Of a stretch of 64,000 nucleotides of DNA, positions 44,124 through 54,000 are shown in pieces; the first letter of the stretch is position 1, and every line of letters begins with the position of its first letter. The DNA is from Lewinella sp050633125 (lineage in GTDB: Bacteria; Bacteroidota; Bacteroidia; Chitinophagales; Saprospiraceae). The DNA lies in NCBI RefSeq assembly GCF_050633125.1, contig NZ_JBOEFX010000076.1:1-64000 (forward strand). Reading direction: 5' to 3'. The notes beneath the pieces are model-generated. The model saw nothing but the letters and a program-made list of their open reading frames with translations. It was not told the origin of the DNA and did no database searches. The position numbers and the translations under genes are program-made.

Positions 44124-45203
44124 ATGAAAATCAACTCTACCTTATATACATTTCTTTTTCTTATTGGATTAAGTCTTCTGGCTCCTATAGCGCTTAGTGC
44201 ACAAGATGCCCATTTTAGCCAGTTTTATTCTTCTCCTCTACAGATGAACCCCGCGCTTACTGGTGTTTTCCCCGGAGAATACCGGTTTACAGCCAATTAT
44301 CGGACACAAAACTATGCTGTATTGGGTAACCAGGCATACAAGAGTATTGCAGCCTCATTTGAAGGCCGTCGCCCGGTTGGCCGTGATGATTATTACAGCC
44401 TGGGAATTGCTATTCTTCGTGACCAAGTAGGAGAATCTCAATTTAGCCAATCGCGAGCGGTCCTCAGTGGTTCTTATCTCAAACATATTGGGAGTGGCCG
44501 TTCTCGTGGTTCTGGTCAGTTTTTGATTGGTGGTGCACAACTGGGTATAGCCCAGTGGTCCTACGACTGGAATGACCTTTGGTTTACGGAACAATTCGAG
44601 GTCATGCCTGGAAGCCAAACCGCTTTCATTAATTTTGCTTCTTCTAATGGTGAAGCACTCAGCATGATGGAAACGGACCTCTTTATGGAGTTCAATGCTG
44701 GCGTGCTTTACTACAACGTTATTGATGAAGACAACAGCTTTTACCTGGGAGGTGCCCTTCACCATCTTACAGAGCCTAATGTATCTTTCCTTGATGATCA
44801 AAGTGAAATGCTACATAGTCGTTGGGTAGGTCAGGCAGGAGGTCAAGTTAGCCTTACCCGAGAAGCTAGTCTTCTACCAGCAATTGCAGTTATGGGGCAG
44901 GGCCCTTCCTTCCTTGGCATTGGGGGAATGAACCTACGTTATAGCAACCGTGATTGGCGTGAGGTAGCCATCAGAGCGGGCCTTTGGGGCAGAGTAGCGA
45001 ATCAAGCCGAAAGCGGCATAGGGCTTGACGCCATGGTTGTCAGTGCTATCTTGGAGGTAGAACGCTGGCAGTTTGGCTTAAGCTACGATGTCACTGTTTC
45101 GGACCTCTCAACGGCGAACAATTCTCGTGGAGCCTTTGAACTCTCCCTTATTTATGTTCACCCAAGCAAAGATCGCTTTAAGGTTATTTGTCCGAAATTC
45201 TAA
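44124..45203 (+). CDS. PorP/SprF family type IX secretion membrane protein
   Basis: A 359-residue outer-membrane barrel. The signal peptide (about 1-26, ALSAQ) is followed by the family hallmark DAHFSQFYSSPLQMNPALTG, then EYRFTANYRTQN. In Flavobacterium, SprF is needed for secretion of the adhesin SprB, and such genes usually sit directly behind their client, as here (69 bp after the SprB-repeat adhesin). So it likely helps to export or anchor that adhesin. Its stop codon overlaps the stop of the converging amidase gene. Confidence 0.92.
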   Translation: MKINSTLYTFLFLIGLSLLAPIALSAQDAHFSQFYSSPLQMNPALTGVFPGEYRFTANYRTQNYAVLGNQAYKSIAASFEGRRPVGRDDYYSLGIAILRDQVGESQFSQSRAVLSGSYLKHIGSGRSRGSGQFLIGGAQLGIAQWSYDWNDLWFTEQFEVMPGSQTAFINFASSNGEALSMMETDLFMEFNAGVLYYNVIDEDNSFYLGGALHHLTEPNVSFLDDQSEMLHSRWVGQAGGQVSLTREASLLPAIAVMGQGPSFLGIGGMNLRYSNRDWREVAIRAGLWGRVANQAESGIGLDAMVVSAILEVERWQFGLSYDVTVSDLSTANNSRGAFELSLIYVHPSKDRFKVICPKF

Positions 45204-46477
45204 TTAGAACTGTCGTTCATTAACCCTTCTAGCATCCAATCGGCAAGCAATTCGCGATTTCGTTGAATGATGATGCGTTGCTGGTCATGGGTATTTCGAA
45301 TATTGGCCAACTCTACATACACAGAGGTTGGCTTGCATTCTCGTAACATGTGGAGGTCACGAGCAGTAACCGTTCCATGGTATTCTCCATTTGCACGATA
45401 CCGGCGGTATTTTTGCCGCATAATACGCTGCATCTGCCGAGCCAACTCTCTGCCGCTTTCGCTGGAGGGATGATGATAGAAAAACAAATCTGTCCGTTGG
45501 CTATGGCTACGAGAGTCAACATGAACAACAACTACCTTTTGATCGGTCACTCCTTGTAAGCGATGTTTTTCGTAGAGTTCATTAATGACATCAGAACGTT
45601 GGGTTAACCGTACTTTTTGATTAGACGATTGGCGGATATCCCCCCAAACGACTTCGTCTGTATCGCATTCTAAAAATTTATCATTGCGGATACCATCATT
45701 AGGGTCTCTGTTGATCATATATGCCGTAGCACCATGTGCAATTAAGTTTCTACAAAGCCGCAGGGCAACATCATAGGCGTATTCGTCTTCACATAGTCGA
45801 TAGTTTCCGCGCTGGCCAATGGCCCCTGGGTCCGGGCCACCATGCCCACCTACTACATAAAACACTTTGCCCCTAAGCTTAGTGCTGGCTAAAGGAGTAT
45901 AAGCATATTCAGGGCCAAATATTGGAAATATTCGTCGCCCGCCGCTACTGGATACACCATCTGCCTCGGCGGAGGCTGTGCTAGTATTTATTGCTGATTC
46001 CTCTTCTGGGTCAGTCGCTACTGGTGCGGCAATGGAGACTGTTTCGTTTGTACAATTTTGAATATGGAAAGGCACTAATAATTTGAGGCTCTTATCGTAA
46101 TTTGATTCTAACAAGCCTAGTTCCACCAACGCTCGGTTATAATCTCGAATTTCCACAGCAGTATTCCAGTCATTTTCGCCAATGGTAGAGCGAATAGTCC
46201 GGCCATCAAAATCAAATACCTGAATAGGCAAGGAGTAGAGTTCACCAACCCTTAAGCCTGTATTTTTATTGAGGTTATTGAGTTCATAAAATTGGTCAAA
46301 ATTGCAGCGATGCCCATCCAGTTTATAGCGACGGAGCATACTATAGATGCCATCACCAGCGAGTGCTTTAGTTTGGTAATAAGTGACCTCTGCCCAACAC
46401 ATACCCAAGCTCATCATGAAGCAAAAAGCCGTTAGGGATAGTGCACGAAAAGATTTAATAAAGTGGTAGGTATTCAT
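45200..46477 (-). CDS. N-acetylmuramoyl-L-alanine amidase with LysM-like N-domain
   Basis: About 425 residues. A signal peptide precedes a LysM-like domain (about 35-90, GDGIYSMLRRYKLDG...LNNLNKNTGLRVGELYSLP) and, after a Ser/Ala-rich linker (150-185), an Amidase_3 catalytic domain. Zinc-site candidates, numbered from the upstream TTG frame start, are His216 (VVGGHGGPDPGAIG), Glu234 or Glu236 (CEDEYAYD) and His323 (VVHVDS); the catalytic Glu393 is in SVYVELANIRN. The first strand reads VVGGHGG instead of the usual DPGHGG, and the third site VVHVDS instead of SIHAN, so it is a diverged member. It should cleave peptidoglycan stem peptides during division or remodelling. The ATG at 46477 replaces the upstream TTG. 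Confidence 0.88.
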   Translation of the reverse strand: MNTYHFIKSFRALSLTAFCFMMSLGMCWAEVTYYQTKALAGDGIYSMLRRYKLDGHRCNFDQFYELNNLNKNTGLRVGELYSLPIQVFDFDGRTIRSTIGENDWNTAVEIRDYNRALVELGLLESNYDKSLKLLVPFHIQNCTNETVSIAAPVATDPEEESAINTSTASAEADGVSSSGGRRIFPIFGPEYAYTPLASTKLRGKVFYVVGGHGGPDPGAIGQRGNYRLCEDEYAYDVALRLCRNLIAHGATAYMINRDPNDGIRNDKFLECDTDEVVWGDIRQSSNQKVRLTQRSDVINELYEKHRLQGVTDQKVVVVHVDSRSHSQRTDLFFYHHPSSESGRELARQMQRIMRQKYRRYRANGEYHGTVTARDLHMLRECKPTSVYVELANIRNTHDQQRIIIQRNRELLADWMLEGLMNDSSN

Positions 46478-46525
46478 GTAATTTCTCAAAGTTGTTACCG
46501 AAGCTATCTAAAGCTTAATGATTTG

Positions 46526-46533
46526 CAAATATA
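46526..46533 (-). promoter_or_regulatory. Putative -7 element of the amidase gene
   Basis: TATATTTG on the minus strand matches TAnnTTTG, about 50 bp upstream of the amidase ATG at 46477. Confidence 0.45.
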
Positions 46534-46668
46534 CATCAGCTGTTGTTTTAAATGGAAGTTGTTTTAAGAAACCTGCCGCAATCGTACCACCTTCCAGTCT
46601 ATTGCGATATTTAGGTAAAAAATCAACCATTCAGCACCAAACAACCATCTTAAGAAATGACGATTTGT

Positions 46669-46676
46669 TACCTTTG
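46669..46676 (+). promoter_or_regulatory. Putative -7 element of ccmB, implying a leaderless mRNA
   Basis: TACCTTTG matches TAnnTTTG and ends only 7 bp before the ATG of ccmB at 46684, so transcription would begin at or next to the start codon. Confidence 0.45.
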
Positions 46677-46683
46677 CGGTTAG

Positions 46684-47343
46684 ATGAATATGTTACAACA
46701 GACTATGCGCCTACTTTGGCGTGACTGGATATTAGAATGGCGAACTCGTTATGCCCTTAGTGGCATAGTGCTGTACGTGCTAGCCACCATTGTCTTGGTT
46801 TATTCCGCCCTTATTGATATTCAGCCCAAGGTCTGGAACGCGATTTTCTGGGTAATTATTCTTTTTGCGGCAGTAAGTGCCATTGTCAAAAGTTTTGTAC
46901 AAGAGAGCCAAAGCCGGCAATTGTACTACTACAACCTGGTTCACCCATTGGCGTTGTTGCTGGCAAAAATGATTTACAATACCAGCCTCCTCTTTTTGCT
47001 GAGTCTTTTAAGTTGGGGTGCATTGGCATTGCTCACAGGAAACCCCGTGAAGGAAACAGGCTTATTTATTCTGGCTATTTTTCTGGGTAGCATGGGGTTA
47101 TCAATCGCCTTTACTTTTGTCTCGGCAATATCAGCTAAAGCCCAAAACAGCGCTACGTTAATGGCCATTTTGGGTTTTCCAGTAATTATCCCCATACTCC
47201 TTACTTTAGTCAAAATTGGAGCTAATGCTCTACGACTAATTCAAGACACCTCCATTTCCAGTGATATCCTTATCTTGGTCGCCATAAATTTGGTATTACT
47301 AAGCGTATCGATATTGCTTTACCCCTTTCTCTGGCGAGATTAA
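46684..47343 (+). CDS. ccmB: Cytochrome c maturation heme-exporter permease CcmB
   Basis: A 219-residue integral membrane protein with six predicted helices. The N-terminal LLWRDWILEWRTRYALSGIV and FVQESQSRQLYYYNLVHP are typical of CcmB, the permease of the CcmAB transporter that acts with CcmC and CcmE in cytochrome c maturation. The gene is 16 bp upstream of ccmC and close to ccmD, forming one operon. The ATPase gene ccmA is not next to it and must lie elsewhere. Confidence 0.92.
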   Translation: MNMLQQTMRLLWRDWILEWRTRYALSGIVLYVLATIVLVYSALIDIQPKVWNAIFWVIILFAAVSAIVKSFVQESQSRQLYYYNLVHPLALLLAKMIYNTSLLFLLSLLSWGALALLTGNPVKETGLFILAIFLGSMGLSIAFTFVSAISAKAQNSATLMAILGFPVIIPILLTLVKIGANALRLIQDTSISSDILILVAINLVLLSVSILLYPFLWRD

Positions 47344-47359
47344 CAAACAGAAAACCATT

Positions 47360-48451
47360 ATGGAAAAACTTATCCGTCAATATTGGTGGAAAGCACTGGG
47401 TGTACTAATTCTGCTTTACGTTTTTGTCGTAGGTATGCTGGTGCCTTTAAAACCGGGCATTACGCTGGTGGCACCTTCTTCTGCTAAAACAGGACAGGAG
47501 CTCATTCTAGAAATAGAAGGCTATAATACCAATTTTGACAAAGCAGAAGATACCCTTCGGATGTGGCTAAAAATGGACAACGAACGCAGCCTCGCCGCAA
47601 AAAGCATTGACGTTACAGGTCCTCGGAACGCTCGCGTCGCATTCAACATCCCCGATTATCTTCCTAGTAGCCAACGGGTTCAAGATTTCGCCCTCGTCAT
47701 TGACAACCCTATTGATGGTGCTTCTGTCCGCCCCAATGCTGTGCTTATCACACAAGACTCCATAGACCCTGATCAGGGCATGCAACAGTGGATCAATGAA
47801 AAGATGACTGGGCTACACGAAAAGCAGGGTATTACCTTCCCTTTTCGGAATATTTTAGGAGAAACTATCCGGAATACCTATTTCCACGTTTCTTTATGGT
47901 TAGCGATGATGATTATTTTTATTGCAGCCATGGTTTATAGCATCAAATACCTACGTCGGTTAGACAATCGCTATGATTACTGGGCCTCGGCACTCACTAG
48001 TGTTGGACTATTATTAGGCGGATTAGGGTTATTGACGGGTGCTATCTGGGCCGAATACACTTGGGGGAAATTTTGGAGCTGGGATATCAAGCAGTTTACC
48101 ACACTTATTGCGCTTTTGATTTACATGGCTTACTTCGTACTTCGCAGTGCTTTTCCTGACGAAGCGCAGCGTGCACGAATTTCTGCGGTGTACAACATCT
48201 TTGCATTCATCGCCCTGATCCCGCTAATTTATGTACTCCCTCGTCTTACTGACAGCTTGCATCCCGGCAACGGAGGTAATCCTGCTCTAGGAGGAGAAGA
48301 TCTTGACAACACCATGCGAATGGTATTTTACCCAGCAGTAATAGGCTGGACACTCGTCAGCTCATGGGTTGCCAGCCTACTCTACAGGGCTTCCCAGATA
48401 GAAGAATATCTTTGGGATAAATGGGACGAGGACGACAATTATGAAAAATAG
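47360..48451 (+). CDS. ccmC: Cytochrome c biogenesis protein CcmC/CcsA with periplasmic insertion
   Basis: A 363-residue heme-handling membrane protein. The heme-binding tryptophan-rich motif is WGKFWSWDIKQFTTL, with the flanking histidine candidates in NTYFHVSLW and DSLHPGN. Between the first helix (about 8-30) and the second (about 175-195) lies a soluble beta-rich segment of roughly 140 residues (ITLVAPSSAKTGQELILEIE) that short CcmC proteins do not have. It resembles an immunoglobulin-like insertion facing the periplasm. The protein transfers heme to the CcmE chaperone. Operon with ccmB and ccmD. Confidence 0.9.
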   Translation: MEKLIRQYWWKALGVLILLYVFVVGMLVPLKPGITLVAPSSAKTGQELILEIEGYNTNFDKAEDTLRMWLKMDNERSLAAKSIDVTGPRNARVAFNIPDYLPSSQRVQDFALVIDNPIDGASVRPNAVLITQDSIDPDQGMQQWINEKMTGLHEKQGITFPFRNILGETIRNTYFHVSLWLAMMIIFIAAMVYSIKYLRRLDNRYDYWASALTSVGLLLGGLGLLTGAIWAEYTWGKFWSWDIKQFTTLIALLIYMAYFVLRSAFPDEAQRARISAVYNIFAFIALIPLIYVLPRLTDSLHPGNGGNPALGGEDLDNTMRMVFYPAVIGWTLVSSWVASLLYRASQIEEYLWDKWDEDDNYEK

Positions 48452-48536
48452 TTCACACAAATAGGCAAAAGAAAGCCCCTAAAAAGCGGCAGATTTATAA
48501 AATTTATCGACTTTAGCCCCCGCAAAATAATCCATT

Positions 48537-48755
48537 ATGAAAGCTACAAACTGGATCCTTACTGCTTTTCTAGTATTTTTCACCCTCACCACTGGTGCTG
48601 CACAGACTGGTTCAACCGACTTTATGCGTAGCATGGGCAAAATGTACGTAGTAGTAGCGGTGATTGTAGCCGTATTTATTGGACTTGTTTTGTTCTTGGT
48701 CGTTCTCGACCGAAGACTAACCAAAATTGAAAATCAAATTAATGACCATGGCTAA
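48537..48755 (+). CDS. ccmD: CcmD family protein
   Basis: A 72-residue small membrane protein. After a signal-like helix (about 5-22, LTTGAAQ) there is one membrane helix (about 37-60, VVVAVIVAVFIGLVLFLVVL) followed by a charged tail (DRRLTKIENQI), the usual CcmD layout. In other bacteria CcmD helps to release holo-CcmE from the CcmABC complex. It ends 8 bp inside the start of the glutamate dehydrogenase gene. Confidence 0.8.
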   Translation: MKATNWILTAFLVFFTLTTGAAQTGSTDFMRSMGKMYVVVAVIVAVFIGLVLFLVVLDRRLTKIENQINDHG

Positions 48756-50175
48756 TAACAAGCCGGACGTATTTTACGAAAGCGTACAAAAGTACTTTGA
48801 CAACGCAGCAGCCCACACAGGTTTACCCGATGGGTTACTTCAACAGATTAAAGTCTGTAATGCTGTTTATCGAATTCATTTTCCTGTAAAATTTGGAAGT
48901 GAAGTAAAAGTAATTGAGGCTTACCGTGTACAACACAGTCACCACCGTAGTCCAACCAAAGGTGGTATTCGTTACAGTAATCATGTTAACCAGGAAGAAG
49001 TAATGGCCCTGGCAACCTTGATGACTTATAAATGTGCCATCGTAGATGTACCCTTTGGTGGCGCAAAAGGCGGAGTAAAAATTAACCCTTGGGAATATAC
49101 TCCTGGCCAGCTGGAAAAAATTACCCGTCGGTATACCACGGAGCTCGTTCGTCGTAATTTTATTGGCCCATCGGTTGATGTTCCAGCACCTGATTACGGA
49201 ACTGGCCCCCGAGAAATGTCTTGGATTTATGACACTTACCGTTCATTTAACCCTACGGACATTAATGCAGCAGGGTGTGTAACGGGTAAGCCTGTTACAC
49301 AAAACGGTATCCAAGGCCGTACAGAAGCTACAGGACGAGGCGTCTACTACGGTATACGTGAAGCTCTTTCTGTTGCAGAAGATATGAAGAAGCTTGGTAT
49401 TACCCCTGGCACAGAAGGTAAAACAATGGTTGTCCAAGGCCTCGGAAACGTAGGCTCCTACACTGCCAAAATATCTCAAGACGAAGGAGGTATTTCAATC
49501 GTAGGTGTCTCGGAGGTTGAAGGTGCCATTTACAAGAAAGACGGTATTGATATTCATGATTTGCTAAAGTTCCGGGCAGAAACCGGATCTATTCTCAACT
49601 ACCCAGGTGCTAAGTCTTTCCCGAAAGAACGCCGTAGAGAAGTGATGGAATTTGAATGTGATATTCTTGTTCCAGCTGCACTTGAGAATCAAATCAACAA
49701 AGAGAATGCTGCACGGATTAAGGCCAAAATCATTGCCGAAGCTGCAAATGGTCCCGTAACTTCTGAAGCGCAACAAATTATGGTTGAAGCAGGTAAAATG
49801 ATTTTACCTGACCTTTACCTTAATGCAGGAGGGGTTACTGTTTCTTATTTTGAATGGTTGAAAAACCTTTCACACATGCGCTTCGGAAGAATGGATAAGC
49901 GATTCAACCAGCAAACCTACAATAACATCATCAATGTTGTGGAAGAACTTACTGGTAAAACAGTAAATGCCGCACAACGTAACATGATTGCTCGTGGTGC
50001 TGATGAAATTGACTTGGTTCGCAGTGGTTTAGAAGAAACCATGATTGTAGCTTATCATCAAATTCGCGAAATCAAGAAGCGCAAACGTAATATTAAAGAT
50101 TTACGAACAGCGGCATTTGTTAACGCAATTAATAAAATTGCCAGCGATTATACTTCTTTTGGTGTTTGGCCATAA
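48748..50175 (+). CDS. Glu/Leu/Phe/Val dehydrogenase (glutamate dehydrogenase-like)
   Basis: About 475 residues; reversible NAD(P)-dependent oxidative deamination of glutamate or branched/aromatic amino acids. The active-site motif is VPFGGAKGGVKINP with the catalytic lysine, followed by VPAPDYGTGPREMSWI, and the Rossmann motif VQGLGNVGSYTAKI. The C-terminal LNAGGVTVSYFEWLKN is also typical. Substrate choice (glutamate or leucine) is uncertain. The start overlaps the end of ccmD by 8 bp, so it is at least partly cotranscribed with the ccm genes. A terminator follows. An Lrp-type regulator lies downstream and may respond to its substrates. Confidence 0.92.
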   Translation: MANNKPDVFYESVQKYFDNAAAHTGLPDGLLQQIKVCNAVYRIHFPVKFGSEVKVIEAYRVQHSHHRSPTKGGIRYSNHVNQEEVMALATLMTYKCAIVDVPFGGAKGGVKINPWEYTPGQLEKITRRYTTELVRRNFIGPSVDVPAPDYGTGPREMSWIYDTYRSFNPTDINAAGCVTGKPVTQNGIQGRTEATGRGVYYGIREALSVAEDMKKLGITPGTEGKTMVVQGLGNVGSYTAKISQDEGGISIVGVSEVEGAIYKKDGIDIHDLLKFRAETGSILNYPGAKSFPKERRREVMEFECDILVPAALENQINKENAARIKAKIIAEAANGPVTSEAQQIMVEAGKMILPDLYLNAGGVTVSYFEWLKNLSHMRFGRMDKRFNQQTYNNIINVVEELTGKTVNAAQRNMIARGADEIDLVRSGLEETMIVAYHQIREIKKRKRNIKDLRTAAFVNAINKIASDYTSFGVWP

Positions 50176-50205
50176 GATAATAATGGTTGTTTTTCAGCGT
50201 TAATT

Positions 50206-50247
50206 AACCCGTTGGTAGAGATTATCTCCGCCAACGGGTTTCTTTTT
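50206..50247 (+). terminator. Intrinsic terminator after the dehydrogenase gene
   Basis: Ten-pair stem AACCCGTTGG/CCAACGGGTT (50206-50215 with 50231-50240) followed by TCTTTTTC. Confidence 0.8.
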
Positions 50248-50398
50248 CATTAAAGTATTACCGAATTTTATTAAAGTCCACCCCTGCAAAAAAGGCTCTA
50301 AATAAAATTTTGATAGGCTTTTTTATGAAAAAATTGTAATTTATTTCAAAGCTACCTATCTTAGCTTTTTCTTTTGATTAACGAATAACAAAGTTGTA

Positions 50399-50872
50399 AT
50401 GGCAGATAAACTGGATAAAATCGATCTGAAAATCTTGAAGATCCTCCAGGAGAATAGTAAAATAACCAACCTAGACCTCTCCAAGAAAATTGGCCTTTCC
50501 CCTGCTCCAACCCTTGAACGTGTCAAGAAATTAGAACAGAGTGAGATCATTCAAAGCTACCATGCTCAGGTTAACCCACAAGCCATTGGGCTTAATGTAA
50601 AAACTTTTGTACTGGTATCCCTGGCTTGGCAAAAGGAGAACGCACTCAACCATTTTCTCGAAAAAATAAAGGGAATTGAAGAGATTGTAGAGTGTTATAT
50701 TATTACAGGAGACGCTGATTTCTTGATCAAAATCGTTTGTCAGGATATTCCTACTTACGAGAAATTACTGTTCAAGACACTCTCTCAAATTGAAGAAATT
50801 GAGCGTTTGAAAACACTCATGACACTTTCTTCTGTAAAAGATAGCAAAGTACTTCCTTTTAAGTACGAATAA
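50399..50872 (+). CDS. Lrp/AsnC family transcriptional regulator
   Basis: A 157-residue regulator. The N-terminal helix-turn-helix (about 6-55) reads LDKIDLKILKILQENSKITN and LSKKIGLSPAPTLERVKKLE; the C-terminal RAM ligand-binding domain (about 70-150) contains VLVSLAWQKENALNHFLEKI and the glycine-containing turn VECYIITGDADFLIKIVC. Such proteins form octamers and sense amino acids. The closest gene is an amino-acid dehydrogenase in the same direction, 223 bp upstream, a plausible target. The ATG follows TTGTA without a Shine-Dalgarno sequence, as usual in the phylum. A hairpin follows the gene. Confidence 0.95.
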   Translation: MADKLDKIDLKILKILQENSKITNLDLSKKIGLSPAPTLERVKKLEQSEIIQSYHAQVNPQAIGLNVKTFVLVSLAWQKENALNHFLEKIKGIEEIVECYIITGDADFLIKIVCQDIPTYEKLLFKTLSQIEEIERLKTLMTLSSVKDSKVLPFKYE

Positions 50873-50885
50873 ACGCTTATTATCT

Positions 50886-50925
50886 CAGTCCAATAGTCAT
50901 CAATAGCAATATGACTATTGGGCTG
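50886..50925. terminator. Hairpin after the Lrp-type gene
   Basis: Fifteen-pair stem CAGTCCAATAGTCAT/ATGACTATTGGGCTG with one G-U pair and a 10-nt loop. The T run behind it is weak (AACTTCTCTATT), so termination may be inefficient. Confidence 0.6.
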
Positions 50926-51022
50926 AACTTCTCTATTGTGCTCCTTCCTGATCTGTAAAATATTCGACCCTTATTGTCGAATTCCTACCGTTACTATTTA
51001 GTGTGCATCCCGTCAAATCTAC

Positions 51023-51030
51023 TATCTTTG
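51023..51030 (+). promoter_or_regulatory. Putative -7 element of the choice-of-anchor L protein gene
   Basis: TATCTTTG matches TAnnTTTG and lies 69 bp upstream of the ATG at 51100. Confidence 0.4.
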
Positions 51031-51099
51031 GATAATTCTTATTCAAGGATACCACTCGTTATTTCGTAACCGGCATTCTCCTAGGAACACAACTTCAAA

Positions 51100-54000
51100 A
51101 TGAACCACCCCCCTAGCTCAAGGGCTTTGTTACTCCTTATTTTCCCAACTATGCTTCTTGCCATTTGTGCTCGATTGCATGGACAGTCTGATACCATATC
51201 AGCATTGACAAGTACAGATGGTGAATATCTCATTCGAGAGGTATTTCTAGGAGGAGGAGAATGTTTCGAAGTTTCTAATATTCAGCTTCGTGGTGAAGTA
51301 GGTCAGGCAGGCGTTTTTACGAATGGCTCCTCCTCCATAGGCTTTGCAGAAGGCATTATTCTCTCCAATGGAAATATAGAGGAAATCATGGGGCCTAACC
51401 TTGGGCACAATCTTGGAGACGCAGAAACACTATCAACCGGTTACGGCGTTACCAATACCGACCCTGATTTGGCGACCTTATCCATGTTGGAAGGGGATAT
51501 TAATTCCAATTTTTTCGATCCCGTTGTCCTTGAGTTTGATTTCACACCTACGTTGGACAGCATCTCCTTTGAGTTTGTCTTTGCTTCTGAAGAATATTGC
51601 CAATTTTCCCTTAGTTCCTTTATTGATTTATTTGGTTTTTTCATTGACGGCCCTGGTCTAACAGGCCCTTTCACTAACAATGGTATCAATATTGCTATTG
51701 TTCCTGGTACCAACCAAGCTATTACCGCAAGAAGTATCAGCCCTTTTTTTAATAATGTTTTCTATCAAAACAATATACCGCCTGGGCTAGTGGGTTGTAG
51801 CTTAAACCAAGCTGCCCCTGCTTCAGATTTCATTGCATTTGATGGTTTTACCGTTCCGATGGTCGCTTCAGCCAGGGTAATTCCTTGTGAAACCTATCAC
51901 ATCAAGCTCGTGGTAAGTGATCGCGGTTTTGATGACCAATTGGATGCTGCTGTTTTCCTCAAAGCCAATAGTTTTGCTGCTGGTCTTACTTCTCGAGTAG
52001 CAAGTCAAGTAACAGGACCTAGCCAAAGCAATGACTCTTCCTACGAAGGCTGTGGCTCAACTTCTATCATTTTTACAAGAGGAGATTCAGTGCTCACTGA
52101 TGATCTTACTGTATTCTATTCCCTGCTCCCCTCTAGCACAGCAACAGCAGGGCTGGATTATACTGCTCTACCTGATTCTGTGGTTATTCCTGCAGGCGTA
52201 TTTGCAGACACTGTCGTTATCGACTTCTTTGCTGATAATATCATTGAAGGAACTGAAACGTTCACGCTCAAACTAAGAAACCCTTGTGATTGTAGCGAGT
52301 CAGAATTAACTATTTATATTCTTGAGACACAACCACTCACAGGCAGCATCCTTGGCCCTGGCAGCGTCTGTTCAGGTGATGGTCTGGAGCTTGTAGCGCT
52401 GCCTATAGGCGGCACTGGCGATATTAGTTACCAATGGCCCAATGGTGACCAAGATTCTATATTCAATATCGTTCCAATGGCGGATGATACGATCCAGCTT
52501 GTCATAAGTGATGAATGCGGAGCTACTGACACCTTGTACCACATGGTTCATGCTCAATCTCCGACAGGTTTATTGGATGGAAATTTTGTTCTCTGTGATG
52601 GTCGGCCCAACGTAGCTTTACCTATTACCTTAACGGATGGAAGTAGTTTTTCTTTCGATTTCCTTTCCAATGGTTCTCCGACGACCTATACCAATATATC
52701 AGAAGGCGTTTTTCAAATACCTATTGTAAACACGGGAGTTTACGAAATCACTAATTTAAGTGCAGATGGTTGTACTGGATCAACAGATGGCGAAGCACAA
52801 GTCTTGGTCGTAGATATCACGACGACCACACAGGTGGATACCATCGATTGCTTTGGAGCAGCCAATGGAGGTATTGAGTTGTTCCCGTCAGGGGGTACTG
52901 GCGTTTACACCTATATTTGGAGCCATCAAGTAGGATTAGATACTGCAATTGTAAATGACCTGGATATTGGCACCTATAATGCCTTTATTAATGATAGCAA
53001 TGGTTGTTTGGATACGATTTCCGTTACACTAGATCAACCGGATTTACTCGAAGTAAGTATCGACACCCTCAATCTTTTTGCTGATTGCCAACTTCTGGGA
53101 AGCCTTGAAGGGCAAGCTAGTGGAGGGACTACACCCTATGTATACGCTTGGTCAGATGGCAATATGAATGCATTAAATGATAACTTAACAAGTGGAAGCT
53201 ATACCCTCAGTGTTACGGATGCCTATAATTGTTTAAGCACACTCTCCACGACCATCATTGGTGATAGTATACTTCCAGTTGTGCTCATTGATGCCATAGA
53301 TTCCCTTGACTGTGCTACATCTTTCATCACGCTAGACGCTAGCAACTCAAGCCAGAATGGCAACTATTCTTATCAATGGACAGACGCCGCCAATACGATT
53401 ATAGCAGCTCCCGACCCTCTTATGCTAAGTGTGACGACACCAGACACTTACACCTTGAGTATTCTTGACAATGACAATAATTGCTCGGCCGCAATGAGTA
53501 TACAGGTGGATGTTCATTCTTTCGATCTAAATCCAATGATTGGCGGGGCAACCAGCCTTAGTTGTATACAGGATACTGTTCAATTGTCTGCTATCAATCC
53601 TGATCCAGACTGGACCCTCAATTGGGAAGACATCAACGGTAGTTCATTACTTACGAATTCGCCTACGCTGTCGGTATCCACACCTGATACTTATGTATTA
53701 GTCGCGACCCAAAATGGTACATCCTGTACAGGCAGGGATACGATCATCATTACTGGAGATTTTATTGCTCCTGAGATTATGCTTGCCAATTTACCAGATA
53801 CATTGGATTGTGACCTTAACCAGGTAGCTATCGATATAAACAGCCTCAATGGATCAGGGAACTACAGCTTTCAATGGGATGGGCCCATCGGAGGAATCAA
53901 TGGAAGTTCACAAGTCGAGGATATAATCGTACTCGAACCAGGTGATTATCAACTCATCGCAGAAGATATCACGAATGGCTGTAGAGACACCTTACTCAGC

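Noticed and set aside
46518..46724. 68-codon plus-strand frame upstream of and overlapping ccmB
   Set aside because: It covers the amidase promoter region and the ccmB start in another frame, without signal or family features.
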